Positions 52,185-63,546 of a stretch of DNA of 64,000 nt are shown piece after piece (within the stretch, counting starts at the first letter, position 1; each line of letters opens with the position of its first letter). The notes beneath the pieces are model-generated. The model saw nothing but the letters and a program-made list of their open reading frames with translations, ran no database searches and had not been told where the DNA came from. The DNA is taken from assembly GCF_028687635.1 (NCBI RefSeq), contig NZ_JAQTZS010000002.1:148682-212681 (forward strand), in the 5' to 3' direction. Source of the DNA: Malikia sp. GTDB taxonomy: Bacteria > Pseudomonadota > Gammaproteobacteria > Burkholderiales > Burkholderiaceae_C. A program made the position numbers and the translations under genes.

Positions 52185-52910
52185 ATGGCAGGGCATTCCA
52201 AGTGGGCCAACATCCAGCACCGCAAGGGGCGGCAGGATGAAAAACGCGGCAAGATCTGGACGCGCATCATTCGCGAAATCACGGTGGCCGCGCGCGCCGG
52301 CGGCCCCGACCTGAGTGCCAACCCGCGCCTGCGCCTGGCCGTGGACAAGGCCAAGGCCGCCAACATGCCCGCCGACCGCGTCAAGTACAACATCGACAAG
52401 GCCTCGGGCGCGCTCGAAGGCATCCAGTACGAGGAAATCCGCTACGAGGGCTACGGCATCGGCGGCGCGGCCATCATCGTCGACACCATGACCGACAACC
52501 GCGTGCGCACCGTGGCCGAGGTGCGCCACGCCTTCTCCAAGCATGGCGGCAACCTGGGCACCGAAGGCTCGGTGGCCTTCCAGTTCAAGCATTGCGGCCA
52601 GCTGATCTTCGCGCCCGGCAGCTCCGAGGACCAGATCATGGAAGTCGCGCTCGAAGCCGGCGCCGAGGACGTGATCACCGACGCCGACGGCGCGATCGAG
52701 GTGCTGACCGCGCCGACCGAGTTCGAGGCGGTCAAGAACGCGCTCGAAGCCGCCGGCCTGACGCCCGAGGTGGCCGAGGTCACCATGCGCGCCGACAACC
52801 ACATCGAACTGAGCGGCGACGACGCCGCCCGGATGCAGAAGCTGCTCGACGCGATCGAAGACCTCGACGACGTGCAGAACGTGTTCCACAACGCGGAAAT
52901 CAACGAATGA
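52185..52910 (+). CDS. yebC: YebC/PmpR-family (TACO1) protein
   Basis: A 241-residue protein with the family N-terminus [17 protein letters not shown], then [36 protein letters not shown] and [20 protein letters not shown]. Homologs are described as transcription regulators and, more recently, as factors that relieve ribosome stalling at proline-rich stretches. A TACAAT hexamer at 52140-52145 could be its -10. The last bases overlap the purD ATG (ATGA), so it heads the long coupled operon to maf. Confidence 0.95.
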   Translation: MAGHSKWANIQHRKGRQDEKRGKIWTRIIREITVAARAGGPDLSANPRLRLAVDKAKAANMPADRVKYNIDKASGALEGIQYEEIRYEGYGIGGAAIIVDTMTDNRVRTVAEVRHAFSKHGGNLGTEGSVAFQFKHCGQLIFAPGSSEDQIMEVALEAGAEDVITDADGAIEVLTAPTEFEAVKNALEAAGLTPEVAEVTMRADNHIELSGDDAARMQKLLDAIEDLDDVQNVFHNAEINE

Positions 52911-54202
52911 GCGCGAACAAGATGAAGGTACTGGTGATCGGTGGCGGCGGGCGCGAGCATGCGCTGGCCTGGAAGCTCAAGCAATCCCCGCGCGTGGAGC
53001 AGGTCTTTGTCGCGCCGGGCAACGGTGGCACCGCGCTCGACGCCGGCCTGACCAACCTGGCCGTGACGGACGTCGTCGCGCTGCGCGAATGGGCGCAGGC
53101 CAATGGCATCGCGCTGACCGTGGTCGGCCCCGAGGCCCCGCTGGCCGCCGGCGTGGTGAATGAGTTCCGCGCCCATGGCCTGCGCATCTTCGGCCCGACC
53201 CAGGCTGCGGCCCAGCTCGAAAGCTCCAAGGCGTTCTCCAAGGCCTTCATGAAGCGCCACGGCATCCCGACCGCGGCCTACGAGACCTTCAGCGACCCGG
53301 TGCAGGCCCATGCCTATGTGGATCAGGTCGGCGCGCCGATCGTGGTCAAGGCCGACGGCCTGGCCGCCGGCAAGGGCGTGGTCGTGGCCATGAGCCTGGC
53401 CGAGGCGCATGAGGCGATCGACTTCATGCTGGTCGACAACAGCCTGGGCGTGACCCACAACGAGGGCGGCGCCCGCGTCGTGATCGAATCCTTCCTGCAG
53501 GGCGAGGAAGCCAGCTTCATCGTGCTGTGCGACGGCAAGCACGTCACGGCGCTGGCTACCAGCCAGGACCACAAGCGCCTGCTCGATGCCGACCAAGGTC
53601 CGAACACCGGTGGCATGGGCGCCTATTCGCCGGCCCCGGTCGTCACGGCCGAGGTGCACCAGCGCGCGATGGACGAGATCATCCTGCCGACCATCCGCGG
53701 CATGGAAGCCGACGGCATCCCCTTCACCGGCTTCCTCTACGCTGGCCTGATGATCGCACCCGACGGCTCGGTCAAGACGCTGGAGTTCAACTGCCGCATG
53801 GGCGACCCCGAAACCCAGCCCATCATGATGCGCCTCAAGTCCGACCTGGCCGAGGTGCTGCTGGCCGCCACCGAGGAACGCCTGGATCAGGTCAGCCTGG
53901 AATGGGACGAGCGTTTTGCCATGGGCGTGGTGCTGGCCGCGGCCGGTTATCCGATGAGCCCGCGCAAGGGCGATGCCATCACCGCGCTGCCAGTCGACCG
54001 CGACGATGCCGTCGTCTTCCATGCCGGTACCGCCATGAAGGATGGCCAGGTCGTGACCTCGGGCGGCCGCGTGCTGTGTGCCACCGCGCTGGGCCATGGC
54101 GTGGCCGAGGCGCGCTCACGTGCCTACGAGCTGGTCGCGCGCGTGGCCTTCGACGGCATGCAATACCGCCAGGACATCGGCTACCGGGCCCTGGGCAAAT
54201 GA
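52907..54202 (+). CDS. purD: Phosphoribosylamine-glycine ligase (GAR synthetase)
   Basis: A 431-residue ATP-grasp enzyme of purine synthesis that joins phosphoribosylamine and glycine. The N-domain has [19 protein letters not shown]; the ATP-grasp has [17 protein letters not shown]; metal-binding [11 protein letters not shown] follows; the C-terminal domain has [11 protein letters not shown]. The start overlaps the yebC stop and the stop overlaps the hemF start (ATGA at both ends). Confidence 0.96.
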   Translation: MSANKMKVLVIGGGGREHALAWKLKQSPRVEQVFVAPGNGGTALDAGLTNLAVTDVVALREWAQANGIALTVVGPEAPLAAGVVNEFRAHGLRIFGPTQAAAQLESSKAFSKAFMKRHGIPTAAYETFSDPVQAHAYVDQVGAPIVVKADGLAAGKGVVVAMSLAEAHEAIDFMLVDNSLGVTHNEGGARVVIESFLQGEEASFIVLCDGKHVTALATSQDHKRLLDADQGPNTGGMGAYSPAPVVTAEVHQRAMDEIILPTIRGMEADGIPFTGFLYAGLMIAPDGSVKTLEFNCRMGDPETQPIMMRLKSDLAEVLLAATEERLDQVSLEWDERFAMGVVLAAAGYPMSPRKGDAITALPVDRDDAVVFHAGTAMKDGQVVTSGGRVLCATALGHGVAEARSRAYELVARVAFDGMQYRQDIGYRALGK

Positions 54203-55119
54203 GCCAGTCGCCAACGCAGATCATGCGCGACTACCTGCTCGGCCTGCAGCAGCGCATCACCTGGGCGGTCTCCGAGATCGACGGCAAGGCCTTCCTGTCC
54301 GACGGCTGGGAGAAGGCGCCAGGCGACAAGCTGCAGGGCAACGGCGTCACGCAGATCCTGGAGGACGGCCATGTCTTCGAGCGCGCCGGCTGTGGCTTCT
54401 CGCATGTCTCCGGTTCTGCGCTGCCGCCCTCGGCCACGCAGCACCGTCCCGAGCTGGCCGGCGCGCCGTTCGAGGCCATGGGTGTCTCGCTGGTGTTTCA
54501 CCCGCGCAACCCCTATGTCCCCACCGTGCACATGAACGTGCGCATGATCACCGCCATCCCGGTCGGTGGCGGCGCGCCCGTGGCCTGGTTTGGCGGTGGC
54601 ATGGACCTCACGCCGTTCTACGGCTTCGAGGAGGATGCCGCCCATTTCCACCGCACCTGCAAGAACGCGCTGGCCCCTTTCGGTGACGACAAGTACCCGC
54701 GCTTCAAGACCTGGTGCGACGAGTATTTCTTCCTGGCGCACCGCAACGAGCAGCGCGGCATCGGCGGCGTGTTCTACGACGACTTCTCCGAACTCGGCTT
54801 CGAGGGCGGCGCCGCCATGACGCGCGCGGTCGGCGACGCTTTCCTGCATGCCTACCTGCCGATCGTCGAGCGCCGCAAGGGGATCGAATACGGCGAGCGC
54901 GAGCGCCAGTTCCAGCTCTACCGGCGTGGCCGCTACGTCGAGTTCAACCTGGTCTGGGACCGTGGCACCCATTTCGGTCTGCAGTCGGGCGGGCGCACCG
55001 AATCGATCCTGCTGTCGATGCCGCCGCTGGTGCGCTGGTCCTACCAGGAGCAGCCGGCCGCCGGCAGCCCCGAGTCCCGCCTTTACCGTGACTTCCTGCC
55101 GCGCCGGGACTGGGTGTGA
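54199..55119 (+). CDS. hemF: Oxygen-dependent coproporphyrinogen III oxidase
   Basis: A 306-residue enzyme that decarboxylates coproporphyrinogen III to protoporphyrinogen IX with O2. Family signatures are [49 protein letters not shown] and [14 protein letters not shown]. Length is as in E. coli HemF (299). It points to aerobic heme synthesis. The start overlaps the purD stop and the stop overlaps the nadD GTG. Confidence 0.96.
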   Translation: MSQSPTQIMRDYLLGLQQRITWAVSEIDGKAFLSDGWEKAPGDKLQGNGVTQILEDGHVFERAGCGFSHVSGSALPPSATQHRPELAGAPFEAMGVSLVFHPRNPYVPTVHMNVRMITAIPVGGGAPVAWFGGGMDLTPFYGFEEDAAHFHRTCKNALAPFGDDKYPRFKTWCDEYFFLAHRNEQRGIGGVFYDDFSELGFEGGAAMTRAVGDAFLHAYLPIVERRKGIEYGERERQFQLYRRGRYVEFNLVWDRGTHFGLQSGGRTESILLSMPPLVRWSYQEQPAAGSPESRLYRDFLPRRDWV

Positions 55120-55775
55120 GCGAGTTGACCGCGCAAAGTCCGCAGCGCCCGCTGCGGGTCGGCATGTTCGGCGGCGCCTTCGATCCGCCGCATTGGGCGC
55201 ATCGCGCCCTGGCCGAGACCGCGCTGCAGCAGCTCGAACTCGACCAGCTGCACATCCTGCCGACTGGCCAGGCCTGGCACAAGACCCGGGTCCTGACGCC
55301 GGCCGAACACCGTGTCGCCATGTGCGAGCGCGCCTTTGCCGGCCTGCCCCGTGTGTTGGTCGATCAGCGCGAAATCAGGCGCGACGGCCCGAGCTACACC
55401 GCCGACACGCTGGCCGAGCTGGCGACCGAATATCCGGGTGCCCGGCTGTTCCTGATCCTGGGTGCCGATCAGTTGCTGGCCTTCAAGACTTGGGTTCGCT
55501 GGCAGGAAGTGTTACAGTGCGCGACCTTGGCGGTGGCCAGCCGGGGCGTTAACATCGGCGCCGAGGCCGTCTCCGACAGCCAGCTGGCGCAGGACCTCAG
55601 CGGGGTGGACATTCCCTTCACTCGGCTTGGCATGCCTCTGCACAACCTGAGCGCCACCGCCGTTCGCGCGCAAGTCCAGGGCCGCAGCCGCCGCTATCCC
55701 GATCTAGATGTGCTGGTGCCCGAGGGCGTCGCGCACTATATTTCCGAACATCACTTATACCGACACGCTACATGA
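55116..55775 (+). CDS. nadD: Nicotinate-nucleotide adenylyltransferase
   Basis: A 219-residue nucleotidyltransferase for NAD synthesis. The N-terminal signature is [19 protein letters not shown] (a HIGH-like motif). [14 protein letters not shown] is the ISSTxxR-like ATP site, and the end is [12 protein letters not shown]. The GTG start 55116 overlaps the hemF stop; the ATG of rsfS overlaps its own stop. Its pairing with rsfS is common in bacteria. Confidence 0.95.
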   Translation: MSELTAQSPQRPLRVGMFGGAFDPPHWAHRALAETALQQLELDQLHILPTGQAWHKTRVLTPAEHRVAMCERAFAGLPRVLVDQREIRRDGPSYTADTLAELATEYPGARLFLILGADQLLAFKTWVRWQEVLQCATLAVASRGVNIGAEAVSDSQLAQDLSGVDIPFTRLGMPLHNLSATAVRAQVQGRSRRYPDLDVLVPEGVAHYISEHHLYRHAT

Positions 55776-56497
55776 GCGAAACAGCCGACAAGAAAAAGAT
55801 CCAGAAACTCCAGCGCGCCATCGTCGACGGCCTCGAGGACGTCAAGGCGCTGGACATCCAGGTCTTCAACACCGAGGGATTGTCGCCGCTGTTCGAGCGC
55901 GTGATCATCGCCAGCGGCAGCACCAACCGCCAGACCCGTGCGCTCGCCGCCAGCGTGCGTGACGCCGTGCGCGAAGCCGGCTTCGACAAGCCGCGCATCG
56001 AGGGCGAGGAAAACGGCGAATGGATCATCGTCGACTGTGGCCAGGCCGTGGTCCACGTGATGCAGCCGACCATCCGCCAGTACTACCGCCTGGAAGACCT
56101 CTGGGGCGAGGTGCCGGTGCGTCTCAAGAGCAACGAGGCCCGTGGCAAGGCCGCGCGCGCCGCCGCCGAGAAGTCCAACCTGGCTTCGGCGCGCAAGGCC
56201 GGCCTCAAGACGGGCGCGCAGTCCGAGGTCGAGGCGGTTTCGCCCGCCCAGGCCGCCAAGAAGGCCACCCGCGCCGCCCGCAAGACCACCGACAGCGCCG
56301 CTGCCGTGACCGACGAGCCCAAGAAAGCCCCGGTGCGCAAGGCCGCCAAGACGGTCAAGACCGGTGGCGGCTCGGCCGCACCGGCGGCCAAGAAGGCGCC
56401 GGTCCGCAAGGCCGCTGCCAAGAAGGTTCAGGTCGTCAAGGTCGGCGAGCCGGTCAAGAAGCCTGCGCCCAAGCGCGCTGCTCCCAAGAAGGCATGA
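55772..56497 (+). CDS. rsfS: Ribosomal silencing factor RsfS with long Lys/Ala-rich C-terminal tail
   Basis: A 241-residue protein. Residues about 7-115 are a normal RsfS/Iojap domain ([63 protein letters not shown]). It binds uL14 and blocks subunit joining. The following 125 residues form a low-complexity tail of repeated KKAPVRKAA-type units, close to histone-H1/AlgP-like tails. E. coli RsfS is only 105 residues, so the tail is an addition. It overlaps nadD and rlmH by ATGA. Confidence 0.93.
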   Translation: MSETADKKKIQKLQRAIVDGLEDVKALDIQVFNTEGLSPLFERVIIASGSTNRQTRALAASVRDAVREAGFDKPRIEGEENGEWIIVDCGQAVVHVMQPTIRQYYRLEDLWGEVPVRLKSNEARGKAARAAAEKSNLASARKAGLKTGAQSEVEAVSPAQAAKKATRAARKTTDSAAAVTDEPKKAPVRKAAKTVKTGGGSAAPAAKKAPVRKAAAKKVQVVKVGEPVKKPAPKRAAPKKA

Positions 56498-56961
56498 AGC
56501 TCGTGATCGTCGCGGTCGGGCAGCGCATGCCCGACTGGGCGCAGACCGCCTACGACGATTTCGCCAAGCGCTTCCCGCCCGATTGCCGGGTCGAGATCAA
56601 GACCGTCAAGACCGAGCCGCGCGGCTCCAAGACGCTCGAGACCCTCTATGCCGCCGAGCGCGCGCGCATCGAGGCCGCGATCCCCAAGGGCGCGCGCATC
56701 GTCGTGCTCGACGAGCGCGGCAGCCAGCTGACCACGGTCGCGCTGGCGCGCCAGCTGAAGAGCTGGCAGCTCGAAGGCGACGATGTCGCGCTCGTGATCG
56801 GCGGCCCCGACGGTCTGGAGCCCGAGTTCAAGACCAAGGCGCAGATGCGCATCCGGCTGTCCGACATGACGCTGCCCCATGCCTTCGCGCGCGTGCTGCT
56901 GATCGAGCAGCTCTACCGCGCCTGGTCCATCAACGCCAACCATCCCTACCACCGCGAATGA
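56494..56961 (+). CDS. rlmH: 23S rRNA (pseudouridine-1915-N3)-methyltransferase RlmH
   Basis: A 155-residue SPOUT methyltransferase, exactly the family length. It has [20 protein letters not shown] at the start, [18 protein letters not shown] in the middle, the SAM-binding knot [13 protein letters not shown], and the end [15 protein letters not shown]. It methylates pseudouridine 1915 in helix 69. Start and stop overlap rsfS and maf (ATGA). Confidence 0.97.
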   Translation: MKLVIVAVGQRMPDWAQTAYDDFAKRFPPDCRVEIKTVKTEPRGSKTLETLYAAERARIEAAIPKGARIVVLDERGSQLTTVALARQLKSWQLEGDDVALVIGGPDGLEPEFKTKAQMRIRLSDMTLPHAFARVLLIEQLYRAWSINANHPYHRE

Positions 56962-57572
56962 GCACCAATCCGCCCTGGCTCTACCTGGCCTCGCAGAGCC
57001 CGCGCCGGCGCCAGCTGCTCGAACAGTGGGGCGTGCGCTGTGAACTGCTGCTGCCCGACCCGCAAGAGGACGCCGAAGGCCTGGAGGTCGTGCGCCCGAA
57101 CGAGGCGCCCGCGACCTATGTCAAGCGAGTCACCCGGCTCAAGCTGCTGCACGCGGTCGAACGGTTGCAGCGGCGCGGCCTGCCAGACGGCCCGGTGCTG
57201 TGCGCCGACACCACGGTCGCGCTCGGGCGCCAGATCCTCGGCAAGCCCGAAAGCCCTGAGCATGCGGCGCAGATCCTGCGCCAGCTCTCGGGCCAACGGC
57301 ACCAGGTGCTGACCGCGGTCGCGCTGGCGCACCAGGGGCAGATCCACCAGGGCCTGAGCCGCTCGACGGTGCTGTTCGCACCCTTGAGCGAGGCACGGAT
57401 CGCGCATTACGTCGCCAGTGGCGAGCCCGTGGGCAAGGCCGGCGCCTACGGCATCCAGGGCCTGGCCGGTCTGTTGATCGAGCGCATCTCCGGCAGCTAC
57501 ACGGGCATCATGGGCCTGCCGGCCTACGAGACCGCCCAACTGCTGGCCCAGGCCGGCCTGGAACTGATCTAA
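56958..57572 (+). CDS. maf: Maf-family nucleoside triphosphate pyrophosphatase
   Basis: A 204-residue Maf protein with the phosphate-binding start [18 protein letters not shown], catalytic aspartate region [16 protein letters not shown] and [19 protein letters not shown]. Family enzymes hydrolyse dTTP, UTP and modified NTPs as house-cleaning pyrophosphatases. The ADTTV form suggests the YhdE type (dTTP/UTP), but this is not certain. It is the last gene of the overlapping chain; rng starts 18 nt later. Confidence 0.94.
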   Translation: MSTNPPWLYLASQSPRRRQLLEQWGVRCELLLPDPQEDAEGLEVVRPNEAPATYVKRVTRLKLLHAVERLQRRGLPDGPVLCADTTVALGRQILGKPESPEHAAQILRQLSGQRHQVLTAVALAHQGQIHQGLSRSTVLFAPLSEARIAHYVASGEPVGKAGAYGIQGLAGLLIERISGSYTGIMGLPAYETAQLLAQAGLELI

Positions 57573-57590
57573 GCCCACCGGAGACTCGCC

Positions 57591-59111
<1,521 letters not shown>

Positions 59112-59143
59112 TACCCGCTCAACCCTCCAAGACGCAGCACATC

Positions 59144-60457
59144 ATGAAGATTTCGGGCCTTGACGACCTCTCCCCTGCCTCGGGCCGCCGCCGCAGCCTG
59201 CTGGCGCTGGCCGCGACCGGTCTGTTGACCGCACCGCTGGCGCCGGCCTGGGCCCAGTTCCGGGTCGAGGTCAGCGGCGTCGGCATCAAGCAGATTCCGG
59301 TCGCGATCGCGCCATTCCGAGGTTTCGAGGGCGCGCCCACCGATGTGCCGGCCGTGATCCGCTCCGACCTCGAGCGCAGCGGCGTGTTCCGCCTGGTCGC
59401 CGCGCAAGCCGGTCTGGACGAGAACGCCCGCCCCGACCTCGGTCCCTGGAAGGACCGCGCCGATGCCCTGCTGACCGGCAGCGTGACCCGGCTGGCCGAC
59501 GGCCGCTTCGATGTGCGTTTTCGGCTCTGGAACACGCTGCGCGGGCAGGATCTCGGGGGCTTGAGCTTCCCGGTGGCGTCATCCGACCTGCGCCTGGCCG
59601 CGCACAGGGTCGCCGACTATGTCTACGAAAAGCTGACTGGCGCCAAGGGCGTGTTCTCGACCCGCATCGCCTATGTCTCCAAGAACGGCTCGCGCTACAG
59701 CCTCTGGGTCGCCGATGCGGACGGCGAGGGCGCTCAGGCCGCGCTCACCAGCAACGAGCCCATCATCTCGCCGTCCTGGTCGCCCAATGGTGGCCAGCTG
59801 GCCTATGTGTCCTTCGAGTCGCGCAAGCCCGTCATCTACCTGCACGACATCGCCAGCGGCAGGCGCCGTCCGGTCGCGACCTGGCGCGGCTCCAACTCGG
59901 CGCCGGCCTGGTCGCCCGACGGCAGCCGCATGCTGGCCACCCTGACGCTGTCGGGCAACTCGCAGGTCTACGAAATCAGCCCCAACGGCGCCGGCGAGCC
60001 CAAGCGCCTGTCGCAGTCCGGTGGCATCGATACCGAAGCCGTCTTCACGCCCGATGGCGGCGCCATCTACTTCGTCAGCGACCGCGGCGGCTCACCGCAG
60101 ATCTACCGCATGCCCGCGCGTGGCGGCAGCGCCGAGCGCGTGACTTTCCAGGGCAGCTACAACATCTCGCCCGCGATCAGCCCCGACGGCCGCTGGCTGG
60201 CCTATATTTCGCGCGTTGGCGGCGCCTTCAAGTTGCAGGTGATGGAGCTCGGCAGCGGTAATATTGCATCTGTCACAGATAGCAGCGATGATGAGCGCCC
60301 CACCTTCGCGCCCAACAGCCGCCTGATCATGTACGCCACCAAGGTCGGCGGTCGTGAGGCCTTGATGACCACCACGCTTGACGGCCTGATCAAGACCCGG
60401 CTTGCCAGTGTGCCGGGTGACATCCGGGAGCCGAACTGGGGCCCTTTCCCGCGCTGA
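59144..60457 (+). CDS. tolB: Tol-Pal system periplasmic beta-propeller TolB
   Basis: A 437-residue periplasmic protein. The signal peptide has RRRSLLALAATGLLTAPLAP and ends at AWAQ. The N-terminal domain is at about 40-160 (IAPFRGFEGAPTDVPAVIRS). The propeller repeats have the SP-(S/D)-W/GxxLAYVSF pattern (SWSPNGGQLAYVSFESRKP; SPDGRWLAYIS). TolB links Pal and the outer membrane with TolA during division. It follows rng by 32 nt and precedes pal; tolQ, tolR and tolA are not in this cluster. Confidence 0.96.
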   Translation: MKISGLDDLSPASGRRRSLLALAATGLLTAPLAPAWAQFRVEVSGVGIKQIPVAIAPFRGFEGAPTDVPAVIRSDLERSGVFRLVAAQAGLDENARPDLGPWKDRADALLTGSVTRLADGRFDVRFRLWNTLRGQDLGGLSFPVASSDLRLAAHRVADYVYEKLTGAKGVFSTRIAYVSKNGSRYSLWVADADGEGAQAALTSNEPIISPSWSPNGGQLAYVSFESRKPVIYLHDIASGRRRPVATWRGSNSAPAWSPDGSRMLATLTLSGNSQVYEISPNGAGEPKRLSQSGGIDTEAVFTPDGGAIYFVSDRGGSPQIYRMPARGGSAERVTFQGSYNISPAISPDGRWLAYISRVGGAFKLQVMELGSGNIASVTDSSDDERPTFAPNSRLIMYATKVGGREALMTTTLDGLIKTRLASVPGDIREPNWGPFPR

Positions 60458-60497
60458 TTGCAGGCCGTTTTTTCAAGCCCATTTTTTTCCGACTAAG

Positions 60498-61076
60498 ATG
60501 AAAATCTCCAAAACCTTCCAACAACCCGCCCAGCGCATGACCCGACTGGCCGCCGTCGCCGCCTTCAGCGCGCTGCTCGCCGCTTGCGGCTCCAGCGTCA
60601 AGCTCCAAGACACTCCGGTGGCCGAGCGTTCCGCCACGGCCATCGATGCCAGCAGCACCAGCGCCGGTGCCGGTGCTGTTGGCATGGGTCAGCGTGACAT
60701 CTCGGGCGTGCAGGCCGACCGCTTCATCGCCGGTCAGGCGCCCGCCAACGTCGAGCGCATCGTCTACTTCGACTTCGACAGCTACGCCGTGCGTCCCGAG
60801 TTCAGCGCGCTGATAGACAGCCATGCCAAATTCATCAACGGCAACAGCCAGCGTCGCGTCAACCTCGAAGGCCATACCGACGAGCGCGGCGGCCGCGAGT
60901 ACAACCTGGCGCTGGGCCAGAAGCGCGCCGAGGCCGTGCTGCGCGCGCTGGTCGTCTCGGGCGTGTCCGACAGCCAGATGGAAGCCGTCAGCTTTGGCAA
61001 GGAAAAACCCGCCGCGCAAGGCAGCGGCGAGGAAGCCTGGGCCAAGAACCGCCGCGTCGAGTTGACCTACCGCTGA
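60498..61076 (+). CDS. pal: Peptidoglycan-associated lipoprotein Pal
   Basis: A 192-residue lipoprotein (lipobox LLAAC, cysteine at about 32) with a flexible linker and an OmpA-like domain (about 85-190): VYFDFDSYAVRPEFSALID, the DAP-binding NLEGHTDERGGREYNLALG and KNRRVELTYR. It anchors the outer membrane to peptidoglycan. ATG 60498 has the lipoprotein leader directly after it; the longer frame upstream is overlap with tolB. Confidence 0.96.
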   Translation: MKISKTFQQPAQRMTRLAAVAAFSALLAACGSSVKLQDTPVAERSATAIDASSTSAGAGAVGMGQRDISGVQADRFIAGQAPANVERIVYFDFDSYAVRPEFSALIDSHAKFINGNSQRRVNLEGHTDERGGREYNLALGQKRAEAVLRALVVSGVSDSQMEAVSFGKEKPAAQGSGEEAWAKNRRVELTYR

Positions 61077-61081
61077 TAGGC

Positions 61082-61873
61082 ATGGCCAAGACGACCCAGA
61101 TTCTGTTCAAGCTGGCCTGTGCCAGCGGGCTGGCCTTGGCCACCACCCTGCCGGTCCAGGCCGCGCTGTTTGGCGACGACGAGGCGCGCAAGGCCATCCT
61201 GGAACTGCGCGGCAAGGTCGATGCCAACCGCCAAGCCAGCGACAGCGCACTGACCGAGCTGCGCCGCCAGCAAGACGAGCAGGGTGGCAGCTCCCGTCGC
61301 GCCGTGCTCGATCTGGTCAACCAGGTCGAGGCGCTGCGCACCGAGCTGGCCCAGTTGCGCGGCCAGAACGAGCAGCTCGCGCGCGACGTCACCGAACTGC
61401 AGCGGCAGCAAAAAAGCGTGCTGTCCGTGCTCGACGAGCGCCTGCGCACGCTCGAACCGGTCCGCGTGAGCCAGGACGGCGTCGATTTCACGGTCCAGCC
61501 GCGCGAGAAAGCCGAGTTCGAGGCCGCCATGAGCGCGTTGCGCGCGGCCGACTTCGACAAGGCCGCCGACCTCTACGCCCAGTTCCTGCGTCGCTACCCC
61601 GACAGTGGCTACCTGCCCGCCGCGCTCTACTGGCAGGGCAATGCCCGCTATGCCTCGCGCGACTACAAGCCGGCCATCGACAGCTACCGCGCGCTGATCG
61701 CCAGGGTGCCTCATCACGCCCGCGTGCCCGAGGCCATGCTCGCGATCGCCAACTGCCAGCAGGAGCTCAAGGACGCCAAGGCCGCCCGGCGCACGTTGGA
61801 AGACCTGGTCAAGAGCCACCCCAAGTCGGAAGCCGGCATCGCCGCCCGCGATCGCCTGGCGCGCATGCAGTGA
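61082..61873 (+). CDS. cpoB: Tol-Pal-associated cell-division coordinator CpoB (YbgF)
   Basis: A 263-residue periplasmic protein. The signal peptide ends near PVQAALFGDD. A trimerising coiled coil lies at about 35-130 (LVNQVEALRTELAQLRGQN), followed by TPRs at about 140-260 (FEAAMSALRAADFDKAADLY; YPDSGYLPAALYWQGNARYA). It coordinates outer-membrane constriction with PBP1B activity. It sits 5 nt after pal and its stop overlaps the tcdA GTG. Confidence 0.94.
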   Translation: MAKTTQILFKLACASGLALATTLPVQAALFGDDEARKAILELRGKVDANRQASDSALTELRRQQDEQGGSSRRAVLDLVNQVEALRTELAQLRGQNEQLARDVTELQRQQKSVLSVLDERLRTLEPVRVSQDGVDFTVQPREKAEFEAAMSALRAADFDKAADLYAQFLRRYPDSGYLPAALYWQGNARYASRDYKPAIDSYRALIARVPHHARVPEAMLAIANCQQELKDAKAARRTLEDLVKSHPKSEAGIAARDRLARMQ

Positions 61874-62733
61874 ACGCCCCTGAAGACGACATTTTCGAGC
61901 GCCGCTTCGGTGGCCTGCGCCGGCTCTACGGCACCGAGGGCGCGCAGCGCATCTTCGATGCCCATGCGATCGTGGTCGGCATCGGCGGCGTCGGCTCCTG
62001 GGCGGCCGAAGCCTTCGCGCGCAGCGGGGTGGGGCGCATCACCCTGGTCGACCTCGACCACATCAGCGAATCCAACACCAACCGCCAGATCCACGCGCTC
62101 AGCAGCACGCATGGCCAGGCCAAGATCGAGGCCATGCGCGAGCGCATCGCGCAGATCAATCCGCAGGCGCAGGTGCAGCTGATCGACGATTTCGTCAGCC
62201 CCGACAACTGGCTCGACTGCCTGCGCCTGGCCGATTTGCGTCCCGGCCAGCGCCTGGTCGTGATTGATGCTTGCGACCAGGTCAAGGCCAAAACCGCCAT
62301 GGCGGCCTGGGCCTTGCGCGCCCGCGCCCTGTTCATCACCGTGGGTGCGGCCGGCGGTAAGCGGCTGGCGCATGCGATCGAGATCGTCGACCTGTCCGAG
62401 ACCACGCACGACCCGCTGCTGGCGCAGCTGCGCTACCGCCTGCGCAAGGCGCATGGCGGCGCGCGCCAGGGCCGCATGCAGGTGGCCTGCGTCTTCAGCC
62501 GCGAGCCCGTCGCACCACCCGACGCCTCCTGCGTGCTGCCCGGCACCAGCGACGGCACGCTCAACTGCCACGGCTATGGATCCATGGTCAGCGTCACGGC
62601 CAGCTTCGGCCTGGCGGCGGCCGGCTGGGCCATGGACGCCTGGGCACGCGGGCAAGGCCTGTGCAAAAATCCCATGCCGTCCATGAAAATGGCAGAAATT
62701 CCGCTAGAACGCGTGCTCCAGCAAAAAGCGTAA
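61870..62733 (+). CDS. tcdA: tRNA threonylcarbamoyladenosine dehydratase TcdA (CsdL)
   Basis: A 287-residue E1-like/ThiF-fold enzyme. It has the nucleotide-binding VVGIGGVGSWAAEAFARSG, then LVDLDHISESNTNRQIHAL and FVSPDNW. It turns t6A37 of tRNA into cyclic ct6A using ATP. The GTG start 61870 overlaps cpoB by 4 nt. A tRNA-Lys gene, whose product is a substrate class (t6A is present in tRNAs reading ANN codons), lies just downstream; that placement is probably chance. Confidence 0.92.
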   Translation: MNAPEDDIFERRFGGLRRLYGTEGAQRIFDAHAIVVGIGGVGSWAAEAFARSGVGRITLVDLDHISESNTNRQIHALSSTHGQAKIEAMRERIAQINPQAQVQLIDDFVSPDNWLDCLRLADLRPGQRLVVIDACDQVKAKTAMAAWALRARALFITVGAAGGKRLAHAIEIVDLSETTHDPLLAQLRYRLRKAHGGARQGRMQVACVFSREPVAPPDASCVLPGTSDGTLNCHGYGSMVSVTASFGLAAAGWAMDAWARGQGLCKNPMPSMKMAEIPLERVLQQKA

Positions 62734-62755
62734 GCGTTTGCAGCAGTTTCAGGTG

Positions 62756-62831
62756 GGGTCGTTAGCTCAGTTGGTAGAGCAGTTGACTTTTAATCAATTG
62801 GTCGCAGGTTCGAGTCCCGCACGACCCACCA
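62756..62831 (+). tRNA. tRNA-Lys (TTT)
   Basis: A 76-nt cloverleaf. The acceptor stem is GGGTCGT/ACGACCC, the anticodon loop is CTTTTAA (anticodon TTT), the T-loop is GGTTCGAGTCC, and CCA is encoded at the end. Confidence 0.97.
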
Positions 62832-62838
62832 CCCATCA

Positions 62839-62871
62839 AAGCCCCGAGCATTAGTTGCACGGGGCTTTTTT
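62839..62871 (+). terminator. Rho-independent terminator after tRNA-Lys
   Basis: The 8-bp stem AAGCCCCG/CGGGGCTT has a 13-nt loop and is followed by a T run (TTTTTT). It ends the tRNA-Lys transcript. Confidence 0.85.
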
Positions 62872-62899
62872 ATCGCCCGGTTCGCGCTACCATGGCGGT

Positions 62900-63502
62900 A
62901 TGAAACCTCGTATCGCTCGCGCTGTCCAGGCGTCGTTGGCCCCAGTGATCGCATCCATCGGTCTGAGCCTGAGCCTGCTGGCGGCGGCTCCTGCTCACGG
63001 CGTTGAACCCGCTCCTGTCGCGCTTCAGACCATCGAACGGCTGGACCTGCCGCGCTACCTCGGGACTTGGCACGAGATCGCGCGCACGCCCAACTGGTTC
63101 CAGAAGAAATGCGCCGCCGACACCCGCGCCGACTACTCGCTCAACCCCAGCGGCACGGTGCGGGTCGTCAACCGTTGCCGCACCCATGATGGCGAACTCA
63201 GCGAGGCCATCGGGGAAGCACGCCGCGTCGGCGGACCCGATTCGGCCCGGCTCGAAGTCCGTTTCGCGCCTCGCTGGCTGTCCTGGCTGCCGCTGGTCTG
63301 GGGTGACTACTGGGTGGTGGACCTCGACCCCGACTACCAACTGGTTGCCGTCAGCGAACCCCGGCGCGAATACCTCTGGGTGCTGGCGCGCCAGCCACAG
63401 GTCGATCCCAAGGCCTACGAGGCCCTGCTGGGCCGGCTGCGGCAGCAAGGCTTCGACCTGAGCCGGCTCCAGCGCTCGACGCAAAGTTCAGCCCTGCCAT
63501 AG
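62900..63502 (+). CDS. Lipocalin-family protein (Blc-like, secreted)
   Basis: A 200-residue lipocalin. The signal peptide (ISIGLSLSLLAAAPAHG-like, ends near residue 35) has no lipobox cysteine, so unlike E. coli Blc it is probably soluble in the periplasm. The lipocalin GxW motif is in YLGTWHEIARTPNWFQKKC; later signatures are GDYWVVDLDPDYQLVAVSEP and YLWVLARQPQVD. Relatives bind lysophospholipids and are linked to membrane stress. ATG 62900 is chosen as it gives the signal peptide. Confidence 0.9.
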   Translation: MKPRIARAVQASLAPVIASIGLSLSLLAAAPAHGVEPAPVALQTIERLDLPRYLGTWHEIARTPNWFQKKCAADTRADYSLNPSGTVRVVNRCRTHDGELSEAIGEARRVGGPDSARLEVRFAPRWLSWLPLVWGDYWVVDLDPDYQLVAVSEPRREYLWVLARQPQVDPKAYEALLGRLRQQGFDLSRLQRSTQSSALP

Positions 63503-63546
63503 CCATGGTTCAGGCATAGCTGGCCTGATCGCATAGACTTCGAGGC

